From Mesorhizobium carmichaelinearum (GTDB lineage: Bacteria > Pseudomonadota > Alphaproteobacteria > Rhizobiales > Rhizobiaceae), in assembly GCF_900199455.1 (NCBI RefSeq), contig NZ_FZQR01000007.1, positions 302,064 to 366,063 on the forward strand: a stretch of DNA of 64,000 nt. Direction: 5' to 3'. The translations under genes were made by a program, and so were the position numbers. This document shows, one piece after another, positions 24,888-33,961 of the stretch. Below the pieces are notes generated by a model, which saw only the letters and a program-made list of their open reading frames with translations, ran no database searches and was not told the origin of the DNA. How positions within the stretch are numbered: position 1 is the first letter of the stretch; every line of letters starts with the position of its first letter.

Positions 24888-27800
24888 ATGACCAACGTTT
24901 CACACCCAGCGCCTCAAGTCTCGCAGAACGACGCCGTCGATATCGCGATGCGGCACTTCGGCATTTCCGGCAGCGTCGCGCCGCTCGACAGCGAGCGTGA
25001 CCAGAATTTCAAGCTGACCGCCCCCGACCATTCGCTGTGGATCCTGAAAATCGTCAACGCCAGCGAACCGCTCGTCGAGAGCGAGTTCCAGACGGCATTG
25101 TTCGATCACCTCGCGCGCAACAGCCCGGATCTGGCGGTGCCGCGTCTGAGGAAGACGGTGCAGGGCGGTTCGCTCGCCCATGCCAAGGGGCCTGGCGGCG
25201 AGGACCATGCCGTGCGCCTGGTGTCGTGGCTGCCCGGCCGGCCGCTGGCCGAGAGCCAGACCACGCCGGCGCTGCTCGAAAGCCTGGGTGGCGCGCTCGG
25301 CCGGCTGGACCGCGCGCTGCAAGGTTTCATCCACCCCGGCGCCTTGCGCTCGTTCGACTGGGACATTCGCCAGGCAGGTGCCGCGCGGCAACGCCTCCAC
25401 CACATTGATGACGAACAGGACCGCGCTTTGCTGGAGCGGTTCCTCGATCATTTCGATGCCGTGGTGGCCCCCCGGCTGCCGTCCTTGCGGGCACAGGTGA
25501 TCCACAACGACGCCAATGACTGGAATGTGCTCGTCGATCCCGAAAGGCCCGAGCGTGTCGCCGGACTGATCGATTTCGGCGATGCCTTGCACAGCGTGCT
25601 GATCGCCGAGGTTGCCGTCGCCTGCGCCTATGCCATCCTCGATGCCGAGGATCCGATCGGCGCCGCCGCACGGTTGGCCGCCGGCTTCCATTCGGAATAT
25701 CCATTGCGGGAGGATGAGCTCGACCTGCTCTTCGACCTCATCGCGATGCGTCTCGTCACTTCCGTGACGCTGTCGGCCGCGCGCAGGGACCGTACCGCCG
25801 ACAATCCGTATCTTTCGATCTCGGAGGCGCCGGCCTGGCGATTGCTGCGTCGCCTGGACAGGATGAACCGGCGCTTCGCCACGGCAATCCTGCGCCATGC
25901 CTGCGGCTTCGAGGCCGCTCCCGGAGCGCGCGCCGTGACAGGCTGGATCGCGGCAAACCGAACACGGCTCGCGCCGATCCTCGACCGTCATCCGGCGACG
26001 CTTGCCAAGGCGCTCGTGCCTTACGGCGATCCGCACAATCCGATGACGGTGACATCGGCCGCGCAGCAGCCCGAAAAGGCCACCGCCTGGTGGGATGCCT
26101 ATTGCGCCGGGCATGGCATTGCACTCGGCATCGGCCCATGGGGCGAAGCGCGCACTGTCTATACCAGCGACATCTTCCAGTCGCGTTTCGTCGAAGGCGC
26201 GCGGCGGGCCAATCATCTCGGCCTCGACCTTTTCATGCCAGCGGGGACACGGCTTTACACACCGCTGGCGGCCACCGTCAGAAGCGTCGAGATCGAGGAA
26301 GATCCGCTCGGCTATGGCTGCCTGGTGGCGCTGGAGCATAGTCCGCAGGGCTGTCCGCCCTTCGTGACCTTGTGGGGACATATGGCGCATGAGGCCGGGC
26401 GTCGGCTGAAGGCCGGCGATTGTCTGGAGGCTGGCGCACTTGTCGGCGAGATGGGCACACCGGCCGAGAATGGCGGCTGGGCGCCGCATCTGCATTTCCA
26501 GATATCGACGGATACGAGCCTTGCCGCCCGCGACATTCTTGGGGTCGGCGAGGAACGTTATCTCGCCGTGTGGAAGGAACTCTTTCCGGATGCCGCCGAT
26601 CTCGCCGGCATTCCGCCCGAGACCTTCCGCCAAAGCGGTCGGTCCCGTCCTGAAATCGTCGCCGCGCGCAAGGCATCGCTGCTGCCCAATCTCTCAATCT
26701 CCTATTCCGAGCCGATCAAGTTCGTGCGCGGCGAGGGCGTCTGGCTGATCGACGATCGCGGCCGCGCCTATCTCGACTGCTTCAACAATGTCTGCCATCT
26801 CGGCCATGCCCATCCCGACGTCGTCGAGGCGATCGCGGCCCAAGCGGCAAAGCTCAACACCAACACCCGCTATCTGCACGACGCGATCGTCACCTATGCG
26901 GAGCGGCTGACCGCGACGCTGCCCGCCGGGCTGTCGGTGGCGTCCTTCGCCTGCTCGGGCAGCGAGGCCAACAGCCTGATGCTGCGCATGGCGCAGACCC
27001 ATACCGGGCGCAGCGAGGCGATCGTGCTCGATTGGGCCTATCACGGCACGACACAGGAGCTGATCGATCTCAGCCCTTACAAATACAAGCGCAAGGGCGG
27101 CAAGGGGCGCCCGGCGCATGTGTTCGAGGCGACCATTCCCGACAGCTACCATGCTCCGGCCGAATGGCCGGTCGACGAACATGCAAAACGGTTCGCCGAA
27201 AGCGTCGCCGAGCAGATCGCCGATATGGCCAGACAAGGCCGCGCGCCCGGCCTGTTCCTGGCGGAATCGATCCCCAGCGTCGCCGGCCAGGTGTTCCTGC
27301 CGGAGGGCTATCTCGCGGAAGTCTACGCCATGGTGCGCGCCGCCGGCGGCATTTGCGCGGCTGACGAGGTGCAGGTCGGTTTTGGCCGTGTCGGCAGCCA
27401 TTGGTGGGCTTTCGAAACCCAGGGGGTGACGCCCGACATCGTCACCATGGGCAAGCCGATCGGCAACGGCCATCCGATGGCGGCCGTGGTGACAACATCA
27501 GAGATCGCCGCCTCTTTCAACAACGGCATGGAGTATTTCAACACGTTCGGCGGCAATCCGGTGTCATGCGCCGCCGGGCTCGCGGTGCTCGATGTCATCG
27601 AGCGCGACGACCTCAGGCGCAATGCGCTGGAGATCGGCAGCTATCTCATGGCGCGGTTTAAGGCTTTGCAGGCCCGTTACGACATCATCGGCGAGGTGCG
27701 CGGCCAGGGCCTCTTCCTCGGCATCGAACTGGTCGAGGACCGCAAGAGCAAGGCGCCGGCGACCGCACTTGCCCGCCGCATCAATGACGGGGTGAGGGCA

Positions 27801-27944
27801 CGCGGCGTGCTGATCGGCACCGAGGGGCCGCATGACAATGTGCTGAAGATGCGCCCGCCGATGATCTTCAGCCGGGCCAATGCCGATCATCTGGTCGGCG
27901 TTCTCGACGAGACGCTGGCGGCGGTTCTGGCGGAAAGGGCTTAG
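24888..27944 (+). CDS. trifunctional fusion: APH-type kinase, M23-like domain, class III aminotransferase-fold enzyme
   Basis: A 1018-residue protein. Residues about 1-330 are an aminoglycoside-phosphotransferase-like kinase, with catalytic loop VIHNDANDWNVLVD near 204 and GLIDFGDA near 227. About 420-540 is an M23/LytM-like domain with HLGLD near 442, WGHM, and PHLHF near 533, so its zinc ligands are kept. About 600-1018 is a class III PLP fold with CSGSEANSLML, ADEVQVGFGRVG and the PLP Lys near 855 in MGKPIGNGHP. In animals the closest separate partners are hydroxylysine kinase and the phosphoethanolamine/phosphohydroxylysine phospho-lyases, so phosphorylation then elimination of an amino alcohol is the best guess. 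There is no signal peptide, so the M23 domain is probably cytoplasmic and structural or repurposed. Confidence 0.85.
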   Translation: MTNVSHPAPQVSQNDAVDIAMRHFGISGSVAPLDSERDQNFKLTAPDHSLWILKIVNASEPLVESEFQTALFDHLARNSPDLAVPRLRKTVQGGSLAHAKGPGGEDHAVRLVSWLPGRPLAESQTTPALLESLGGALGRLDRALQGFIHPGALRSFDWDIRQAGAARQRLHHIDDEQDRALLERFLDHFDAVVAPRLPSLRAQVIHNDANDWNVLVDPERPERVAGLIDFGDALHSVLIAEVAVACAYAILDAEDPIGAAARLAAGFHSEYPLREDELDLLFDLIAMRLVTSVTLSAARRDRTADNPYLSISEAPAWRLLRRLDRMNRRFATAILRHACGFEAAPGARAVTGWIAANRTRLAPILDRHPATLAKALVPYGDPHNPMTVTSAAQQPEKATAWWDAYCAGHGIALGIGPWGEARTVYTSDIFQSRFVEGARRANHLGLDLFMPAGTRLYTPLAATVRSVEIEEDPLGYGCLVALEHSPQGCPPFVTLWGHMAHEAGRRLKAGDCLEAGALVGEMGTPAENGGWAPHLHFQISTDTSLAARDILGVGEERYLAVWKELFPDAADLAGIPPETFRQSGRSRPEIVAARKASLLPNLSISYSEPIKFVRGEGVWLIDDRGRAYLDCFNNVCHLGHAHPDVVEAIAAQAAKLNTNTRYLHDAIVTYAERLTATLPAGLSVASFACSGSEANSLMLRMAQTHTGRSEAIVLDWAYHGTTQELIDLSPYKYKRKGGKGRPAHVFEATIPDSYHAPAEWPVDEHAKRFAESVAEQIADMARQGRAPGLFLAESIPSVAGQVFLPEGYLAEVYAMVRAAGGICAADEVQVGFGRVGSHWWAFETQGVTPDIVTMGKPIGNGHPMAAVVTTSEIAASFNNGMEYFNTFGGNPVSCAAGLAVLDVIERDDLRRNALEIGSYLMARFKALQARYDIIGEVRGQGLFLGIELVEDRKSKAPATALARRINDGVRARGVLIGTEGPHDNVLKMRPPMIFSRANADHLVGVLDETLAAVLAERA

Positions 27945-28010
27945 GACATATCTGCGCACCGCCCTGGCGGTGCGTGAGCAGAATTCAGGAGCAACGATTT
28001 TTGGGAACGT

Positions 28011-28029
28011 CCGGCGCGTCACGCGCCGG
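28011..28029. other. hairpin upstream of a binding-protein gene
   Basis: CCGGCGCG-TCA-CGCGCCGG is a perfect 8-bp stem between the fusion gene stop and the binding-protein start. No T-run follows. It may act as an RNA stability element that lets the binding-protein message accumulate, or as a partial terminator. Confidence 0.4.
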
Positions 28030-28066
28030 CGGCAGGAGAGGCTTTGCCTCATCAAGGGAGGAAACC

Positions 28067-29080
28067 ATGAGACATGCATTGATCAGCGCGCTCTTGCTCG
28101 CATCGGCCATGTTGGCCGTGCCGGCGAAGGCGGACACATTCGACATCGTCAAGCAGAGGGGCTCGATCATCTGCGGGGTCAGCCAGGGCGTGGCGGGCTT
28201 CTCGGCGCCGGACGACCAGGGCAAATGGAGCGGCTTCGACATCGATTTCTGCCGCGCGGTTTCGGCTGCCGTTTTCGGCGACCCCGACAAGGTGAGCTAT
28301 GTGCCGCTGTCGACCAAGGAGCGCTTCACCGCGCTGCAGGCCGGCACCGTCGACATCCTGTCGCGGCAGTCGACCTGGACGCTGTCGCGCGACACCGGCA
28401 TGGGCATCCACTTCGTCGGCGCCGCCTATTATGACGGCCAGGGCTTCATGGTGCGCAAGGAGCTCGGCGTCGACAGCGCTCTGAAGTTATCTGGCGCTAC
28501 GGTCTGCGCCGAGCAGGGCACGACGACCGAGCAGAACGTCGCCGACTATTTCACCGCCCACCAGATGAAATACGAGGCGGTCGTCATCGATTCCGCCGAC
28601 AGCATCATCAAGGCGTTCGACAGCGGCCGCTGCGACGTCTACACCACCGACGCCTCGGCCCTTTACGCGCAGCGGCTGAAGCTGACCGATCCCGCCGCCT
28701 TCGCCGTCCTGCCCGATATCATCTCGAAGGAGCCGCTCGGCCCGGCCGTCCGCAAGGGCGACGACAAGTGGTTCGACATCGTGCGCTGGACGCTGTTCTC
28801 GCTGATCGAGGCGGAAGAGGAAGGCGTCACCCAGGCCAATGCGGAAGCCTCGCTGAAATCGCAGAACCCGACAATCCGGCGGTTCCTCGGTGTCGAGGGC
28901 GACAATGGCAAGCAGATCGGGCTCGACCCCGCCTTCGCCTACAACATCGTCGCCAAGGTCGGCAATTATGGCGAAATGTTCGAGCGCAATCTCGGCCAGT
29001 CCAGCCAGCTTAAAATCGCCCGTGGCATCAACGCGCTGTGGAATGCTGGCGGCCTGATGTACGCACCGCCGGCGCGCTGA
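28067..29080 (+). CDS. amino-acid ABC transporter substrate-binding protein, AapJ-like
   Basis: A 337-residue periplasmic protein with a signal peptide ending near PAKA (residue 21). It begins FDIVKQRGSIICGVSQGVAGFSAPDDQGKWSGFDID, a pattern (positions about 23-60) typical of the general L-amino acid binding protein AapJ, and has STKERFTALQAGTVDIL and AVRKGDDKWFDIVRW. AAGGGAGGA lies six bases before the ATG. No permease or ATPase follows, so it either works with a transporter elsewhere or is an extra receptor for the Aap/Bra system. Its place after the fusion enzyme suggests it captures the same amino compound. Confidence 0.87.
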   Translation: MRHALISALLLASAMLAVPAKADTFDIVKQRGSIICGVSQGVAGFSAPDDQGKWSGFDIDFCRAVSAAVFGDPDKVSYVPLSTKERFTALQAGTVDILSRQSTWTLSRDTGMGIHFVGAAYYDGQGFMVRKELGVDSALKLSGATVCAEQGTTTEQNVADYFTAHQMKYEAVVIDSADSIIKAFDSGRCDVYTTDASALYAQRLKLTDPAAFAVLPDIISKEPLGPAVRKGDDKWFDIVRWTLFSLIEAEEEGVTQANAEASLKSQNPTIRRFLGVEGDNGKQIGLDPAFAYNIVAKVGNYGEMFERNLGQSSQLKIARGINALWNAGGLMYAPPAR

Positions 29081-29095
29081 CATCCAAAGTCCAAG

Positions 29096-29121
29096 CCGCG
29101 CATGTCTTCAGGCGTGCGCGG
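29096..29121 (+). terminator. weak terminator hairpin
   Basis: CCGCGCA and TGCGCGG form a perfect 7-bp stem followed by CCTTTC in the 47-base gap between the binding-protein gene and the convergent ATPase gene. The U-tract is poor, so termination here is only plausible. Confidence 0.35.
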
Positions 29122-29127
29122 CCTTTC

Positions 29128-30210
29128 TCAAACCGTCGGCAGGGCCTTGCCTGTCGACGGGTCAAACAAGCGAAGCGCTGTCTCATCGAAGGTGAGGCTG
29201 CGCTTTTCGCCCTTGGCGACCTGAGATCTTGGCGGCAGGCAGGCCGTCAGTCGCTGCGCGCCGATGCGAGCCGTGGTGACCAGTTCGGGTCCTGTCAGTT
29301 CGACGACCTCGATCTCCACGGGCAATGACAAATCCGTCGGGGCGGTCGCCACGCGCAGCGCTTCGGGCCTGATGCCGACGACCAGCCGTGCGCCCTCACG
29401 CGCCGCATTCGCATAGCGGGCCGGCAAGGGGATCCGCACATCGGACTCGGCAATGGCCAGCTTGCCGCCGGTGATGCTGGCCTGCAGCATGTTCATCGAT
29501 GGCGCGCCGACAAAGCCGGCGACATAGAGCGTCGCCGGTTCGTTGTAGATCTCTTCCGGCGTGCCGAGCTGTTCGATCCTGCCGTCGCGCATGACGGCGA
29601 TGCGTGTCGCCAGCGTCATCGCCTCGATCTGGTCGTGGGTGACGTAGACGACGGTGGTCTGCAGCATCTGGTGCAGGCGCTTCAGCTCAGTACGCATTTC
29701 CAGGCGCAGCTTGGCGTCGAGGTTGGAGAGCGGTTCGTCGAAGAGGAAGACCTGCGGTTTGCGCACCAGCGCCCGGCCGATGGCGACACGCTGGCGCTGG
29801 CCGCCGGAAAGCTGGCTCGGCTTGCGGTCAAGCAAGGCCTCGATCTGCAGCAGTCTTGCCGCCTCGGCCACCGCCTTTTCGCGCTCGTCGGCGGCAACGC
29901 CGCGCATCTCCAGCCCGAAGCCGATGTTGCGGCGGACCGTCAGGTTCGGATAGAGCGCGTAAGACTGGAAGACCATGGCGATGTCGCGGTTCTTGGGATG
30001 GACGCCGAGGATAGAGCGGCCGCCGATCAGCACATCGCCGCTCGTCGCTTCGGCGAGGCCCGCGATGATGTTGAGAAGCGTCGACTTTCCGCAGCCTGAG
30101 GAACCGAGCAGCACCAGGAATTCACCGCTCTGCAGCGCGATGTCGATGCCTTTCAGCGTTTCGACGCTGCCGTAGTTCTTGCGGATGTTGCGGATTTCAA
30201 GCGCGCTCAT
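29128..30210 (-). CDS. sugar ABC transporter ATP-binding protein, UgpC/MsmK-like
   Basis: A 360-residue ATPase with Walker A GSSGCGKST, Q-loop VFQSYALYP, signature LSGGQRQR, Walker B VFLFDEPLSNLD and H-loop VTHDQIEAM, followed by the regulatory C-terminal OB-fold half typical of the CUT1 sugar class. It is the last gene of the six-gene operon and overlaps the kinase gene by 14 bases. The ATG at 30210 was chosen because homology begins there. Confidence 0.9.
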   Translation of the reverse strand: MSALEIRNIRKNYGSVETLKGIDIALQSGEFLVLLGSSGCGKSTLLNIIAGLAEATSGDVLIGGRSILGVHPKNRDIAMVFQSYALYPNLTVRRNIGFGLEMRGVAADEREKAVAEAARLLQIEALLDRKPSQLSGGQRQRVAIGRALVRKPQVFLFDEPLSNLDAKLRLEMRTELKRLHQMLQTTVVYVTHDQIEAMTLATRIAVMRDGRIEQLGTPEEIYNEPATLYVAGFVGAPSMNMLQASITGGKLAIAESDVRIPLPARYANAAREGARLVVGIRPEALRVATAPTDLSLPVEIEVVELTGPELVTTARIGAQRLTACLPPRSQVAKGEKRSLTFDETALRLFDPSTGKALPTV

Positions 30211-31135
30211 GCGTGGATCCCTTGAACTGCATCGGCCCGCCATAGTTGCGAGGCAGAGTGGAAATGGCGCGCGAGGCGACATGCGTCGCGGCGGAAAGGC
30301 AAGCGGACAGCGGTTGTTCCTGGGCGAGGGCGGCGAGGAAGGCGGCGTTGAAGACATCGCCGGCACCGATCGTGTCGACGACGCGGACATCGGGCGCCAC
30401 GGCTTCGACAAGCGCCCTGTCCGGACCGATGGCGATGGCGCCTCGCGGTCCGCGCTTGACGACAAAGGTTGCGCCTTGCCGCATGCTGGATCGGATCTCG
30501 CGCGCGGCCTGCTGCGGGCTTGGCATTCCCGCCAGGGTTACCGTCTCGACTTCGTTGAACAGCGCCAGCGCGCAGCGCGAAAGCCACGCGCGCGTGGCGG
30601 CGCAATTGGCCTCGGTCCAGCCATCGATCGGCCAGCCTGTGTCGAGCGCGACGGCGATGTTGTGGCTGTCCGCCCAGTCGAAGAAGGCATCATAGTCGCG
30701 GGTGAGGTCGTCGGTCAGGAAAGAGCCGCACAACAGCGCGTAACCGCCAGAGAGCGCGTTGCCATCGAGGACGGACAAGACATCGGCGAGGCTGAAGCGC
30801 GGCAGGTGGCCGCGCGTGGTGAAGAAGGTCCGTTCGCCATCCGGATGAGTCATGCCGACAGACAGCGTCGTGCCTTCGGAGCGAACCGGCCATGTCTCGG
30901 CACGGCTGCCGAACGCCTCGCGAAGCCATTGGCCGAACTGGTCGTCGCCGACATTGGCGGCGATAGCGAAGTCGACGCCCAGCGCTTGCCAGGCGAGCGC
31001 GCTGTTGCCGGCCTGGCCGCCGACGCGCAATTCGTCATGGTCGACGACGGTTTCCGTGCCTGCCTTTGGCCATGGCGCGACCGGGCCGACGATCAGGTCG
31101 ACATTGACGTTGCCGATCACCGCAAGCGGACGCAT
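30197..31135 (-). CDS. PfkB-family carbohydrate kinase
   Basis: A 312-residue ribokinase-like enzyme. The N-terminal motif is GNVNVDLIVGP followed by RVGGQAGNSALAWQALG, and the C-terminal signature is VVDTIGAGDVFNAAFLAAL, containing the catalytic Asp of the anion hole. It is between the SIS gene (overlapping start/stop) and the ATPase gene. With the SIS enzyme and ABC importer it fits phosphorylation of an imported sugar or sugar adduct, as FrlD does for fructoselysine. The substrate is inferred only from gene order. Confidence 0.87.
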   Translation of the reverse strand: MRPLAVIGNVNVDLIVGPVAPWPKAGTETVVDHDELRVGGQAGNSALAWQALGVDFAIAANVGDDQFGQWLREAFGSRAETWPVRSEGTTLSVGMTHPDGERTFFTTRGHLPRFSLADVLSVLDGNALSGGYALLCGSFLTDDLTRDYDAFFDWADSHNIAVALDTGWPIDGWTEANCAATRAWLSRCALALFNEVETVTLAGMPSPQQAAREIRSSMRQGATFVVKRGPRGAIAIGPDRALVEAVAPDVRVVDTIGAGDVFNAAFLAALAQEQPLSACLSAATHVASRAISTLPRNYGGPMQFKGSTHERA

Positions 31136-32157
31136 CACTCGCTCCTGGTGATCTTGGTGGAGCGCACAGGCGTGCCGGCATTGTCGACGCGGGCATCGGC
31201 GAAGGCGATCATCAGGCGCTGTGCGACCGGCAGCATGGCGAAGACCGCGGCGAGACCCGAGGCCGGCTTGAAGGAGAGCGTAACAGCGCCCGCGACTGGC
31301 GGTTGCCCGGAGGCGTCGAAGATCACCAGCGGCGCGCCGGCCTCGACCACGGAAAGCGCCATCGCCGTCACCAGTTCCGCGGTCGGGTCGTTGCCGCGAA
31401 ACAGGATCACGCCGATCTTCGGCCCGAGCATCTCCATTGGCCCATGCCGCAACTGACCGCCCTCGAGCGAAAAGCAGGGCAGGCGCGACAGTTCGGTAAG
31501 ACCAAGCGCCAGCGCTTCGGCGACACCTTGCAGCCGGCGCCCCGAGGTGACGATGCTCGTCACCTTTTCCAACGCGGCGAGCGCCTGCGTGATGTCGTTG
31601 TCTTGCGGCCGGTCCAGTGCGCCAAGAGCGGCACTTGGGTCTTCGCCGAGTGCGGTCAGGATGGCCAGATGCAAGGCGAAGGTCACGGTCAGGCTGCGGG
31701 TGGCGGCGAAGGCCAGTTCGGTGCCGCCGGCGCCGACCAGGCAAGGTGCGGTGCGAGCGAGGAAAGAACCGCCTTCGAGCGTCAGGCCGAAAACATCGGC
31801 AGTGCTGCCAGTCTGCGCAAACCACCTGACGACCTCGGCGCTCTCGCCGGACTGCGAGGTAACCAGCACCGTTTTGCCTGCCAGAGGCAATGGCTGGCCG
31901 AGCTGTTCTGAGAGCGGCAGCACCAGCGCATCGATGCCGAGCGCGCGATAGAGCGGTTCGACGGCGCGCCCGACCGCATGCGAGCCACCCATGCCGAGCA
32001 GCAGCAGACGACCGGTTCTCCTGATCGAGGTGGCAACGTTTGCAGCCATGGCAGCGTTGTTCTCGAACGAAGCACGCGCATCCGCATGCTGGCGCGCCAT
32101 TTCGCGGTCGATGGCGACCAGCCCGGCCGGCCGGGATTTTTCAGCAGTCATTGTCAT
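31135..32157 (-). CDS. SIS-domain sugar-phosphate isomerase/deglycase
   Basis: A 340-residue protein with two SIS domains, related to the isomerase half of GlmS, AgaS and FrlB. It shows LLLGMGGSHAVGRAVEPLYRA, the phosphate-binding VLVTSQSGESAEV, and GGQLRHGPMEML in the second half. It lacks a glutaminase domain. Its start overlaps the permease stop (ATGA) and its stop touches the kinase start. FrlB-type deglycases split 6-phosphofructosamines, and AgaS-type enzymes deaminate amino-sugar phosphates; either fits this operon. Confidence 0.85.
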   Translation of the reverse strand: MTMTAEKSRPAGLVAIDREMARQHADARASFENNAAMAANVATSIRRTGRLLLLGMGGSHAVGRAVEPLYRALGIDALVLPLSEQLGQPLPLAGKTVLVTSQSGESAEVVRWFAQTGSTADVFGLTLEGGSFLARTAPCLVGAGGTELAFAATRSLTVTFALHLAILTALGEDPSAALGALDRPQDNDITQALAALEKVTSIVTSGRRLQGVAEALALGLTELSRLPCFSLEGGQLRHGPMEMLGPKIGVILFRGNDPTAELVTAMALSVVEAGAPLVIFDASGQPPVAGAVTLSFKPASGLAAVFAMLPVAQRLMIAFADARVDNAGTPVRSTKITRSE

Positions 32158-32999
32158 CCTTTCACACCGCCGCTGGTCAGGCCCGAGATCAGCGCGCGCT
32201 GCATGACGAGGCCAATCAGCACCGGCGGCAAAGCGGCCAGCACGCCGGCGGTGGCGATCAGCCCGTAGTCGGAAACGCGGCCGCCGGCCAGATCGGCGAT
32301 GGCGACGGTCAGGGTCTTGGCGCGCTGGTCGGAGGTGAACAGCAGCGCATAGAAGAATTCGTCCCAGGCGAGCAGCACCGCAAACAGCGCCGATGTCGCC
32401 ATTACCGGTGCCGCCAGCGGCAGCGTGATGATGCGCAGGGTCTGGAACAGGCCGGCGCCGTCGATCATCGCCGCCGCCTCGATCTCGCGCGGGATCGAGT
32501 CAAAACCGGATTTCATCAGCCAGGTGGTGAAGGGCGCCAAGATGGTCAAATAGACCAGCGCTAGGCCGAAGACGTTGTTGAGCAGGCCAAGATGCGACAG
32601 GCCCATATAAAGTGGCACGGCGAGTGCCACCGGCGGCAGCATGTAGGTGGCGATGACCATCGACAGCGACCAGCCGATCGCCGGCGTGCGCGACACCGCC
32701 CAGCCGGCGGGGATCGCCAGAGCGAGGGCCGCCAGCGTCGCCATGCCGGCGATCTCCAGGCTGTTGCGCAGCGACGAGGTGAAGGCGGCGCCGGCGCTGT
32801 TCTCGGCGGTCGACAGCAATGTCTGGTAGCGGGAGAAGTCGGCTGCCTGCGGCCACCAGCGCAGCGGCTTGGCGGCAAGGTCGGCGGCCGGCGAAATGCT
32901 CATGATGAACAGCCAGGCGATGGGCGCCAGGATGATGGCTGCGAGCAGCAGCGCGCAGACATAGACAAAGATCGTAAAGGCGGGGCTCCTGCGTTCCAT
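32154..32999 (-). CDS. sugar ABC transporter permease (MalG type)
   Basis: A 281-residue inner-membrane protein with six hydrophobic helices and the EAA loop IEAAAMIDGAGLFQTLRIITL. The sequence before that (FTTWLMKSGFDSIPREIE) is typical of CUT1 MalG-type permeases. It overlaps the next permease by one base (TGATG) and the SIS gene by four, so the operon is translationally coupled. Confidence 0.92.
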   Translation of the reverse strand: MERRSPAFTIFVYVCALLLAAIILAPIAWLFIMSISPAADLAAKPLRWWPQAADFSRYQTLLSTAENSAGAAFTSSLRNSLEIAGMATLAALALAIPAGWAVSRTPAIGWSLSMVIATYMLPPVALAVPLYMGLSHLGLLNNVFGLALVYLTILAPFTTWLMKSGFDSIPREIEAAAMIDGAGLFQTLRIITLPLAAPVMATSALFAVLLAWDEFFYALLFTSDQRAKTLTVAIADLAGGRVSDYGLIATAGVLAALPPVLIGLVMQRALISGLTSGGVKG

Positions 33000-33883
33000 C
33001 AGGCGGCACTCCCGGCGGTCTTCCTCACCAGCGCCGCATAGGCGACGGCGAGCACGGTGACGAGCAAGGTGACGATCAGCGCCAGCGATGCGCCGGAGCC
33101 GGCGCGCTGGAAGGAGAAGGCCTCCTGGTAGACGAGGATCGACAGCGTGCGCGTGCTGTTGGCTGGACCACCACGGGTCATCACCCAGATGATGTCGAAG
33201 ACCTTGAAGGCCTCGATGGTGCGCAGCACCAGCGCCACCATCAGCGGGCCGGCGAGATAGGGCAGGATGACGAAGCGGAAGCGGTTGAATGGTCCCGCGC
33301 CATCGACGAGCGAGGCGGCGGTGATGTCGCGCGGCACCGCTTGCAATGCGGCGAGCGCGATCAATGCCACCAGCGGAAAGTTCTTCCAGCAGTCGGCGAC
33401 GATCAGCGCCGCCAGCGCGGTGCCCGGCTCGCCCAGCCACGAGCGGTAGGCGTCGATGAGATTGAGTTGCGTCAAGGCCGCGTTCAGCGCGCCATATTCG
33501 GGATTGTAGATGAGCCGCCACAGCGTGGCGTTGACCACCGTCGGCAGTGCCCAGGGTAGGATCATCAAAGCGCGCAGGACGGCGCGGCCGTGGAACTGCT
33601 GATTGAGCAGAAGGGCGGCGAGAACGCCGATCACCATTTCGGCGGCAACGGAAATGACCGCGAACAGTGTCGTGGTCACCAGCGTGCGCGAAAAGTTCGA
33701 GCTCGACAGCATGTTGGTGTAGTTGTCGAAGCCGACGTAATTGCCGCCGGTGCCTACCAGCTTGGCGTCGGTGAAGGACAAGTTGACCGTATCGACCAGC
33801 GGCCAGCCGATGACGGCGACCATGACCACGAGGAGCGGCAGCATCAAGAGCCAGGCACGGGTCGTCATCCAGGTGCTCGACAT
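32999..33883 (-). CDS. sugar ABC transporter permease (MalF type)
   Basis: A 294-residue inner-membrane protein with six helices. It shows the CUT1 MalF-type EAA region ITAASLVDGAGPFNRFRFVIL and the following FDIIWVMTRGGPANST. It forms the channel with the MalG-type partner. It lies 78 bases downstream of the binding-protein gene. Confidence 0.92.
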   Translation of the reverse strand: MSSTWMTTRAWLLMLPLLVVMVAVIGWPLVDTVNLSFTDAKLVGTGGNYVGFDNYTNMLSSSNFSRTLVTTTLFAVISVAAEMVIGVLAALLLNQQFHGRAVLRALMILPWALPTVVNATLWRLIYNPEYGALNAALTQLNLIDAYRSWLGEPGTALAALIVADCWKNFPLVALIALAALQAVPRDITAASLVDGAGPFNRFRFVILPYLAGPLMVALVLRTIEAFKVFDIIWVMTRGGPANSTRTLSILVYQEAFSFQRAGSGASLALIVTLLVTVLAVAYAALVRKTAGSAA

Positions 33884-33961
33884 CAGAGCAGCCTCTCTTC
33901 ATTCATGATTTCAGACATAGCACGGGCGGCACAAGGCCGCCCGTAACTGGAGAACAATGGC

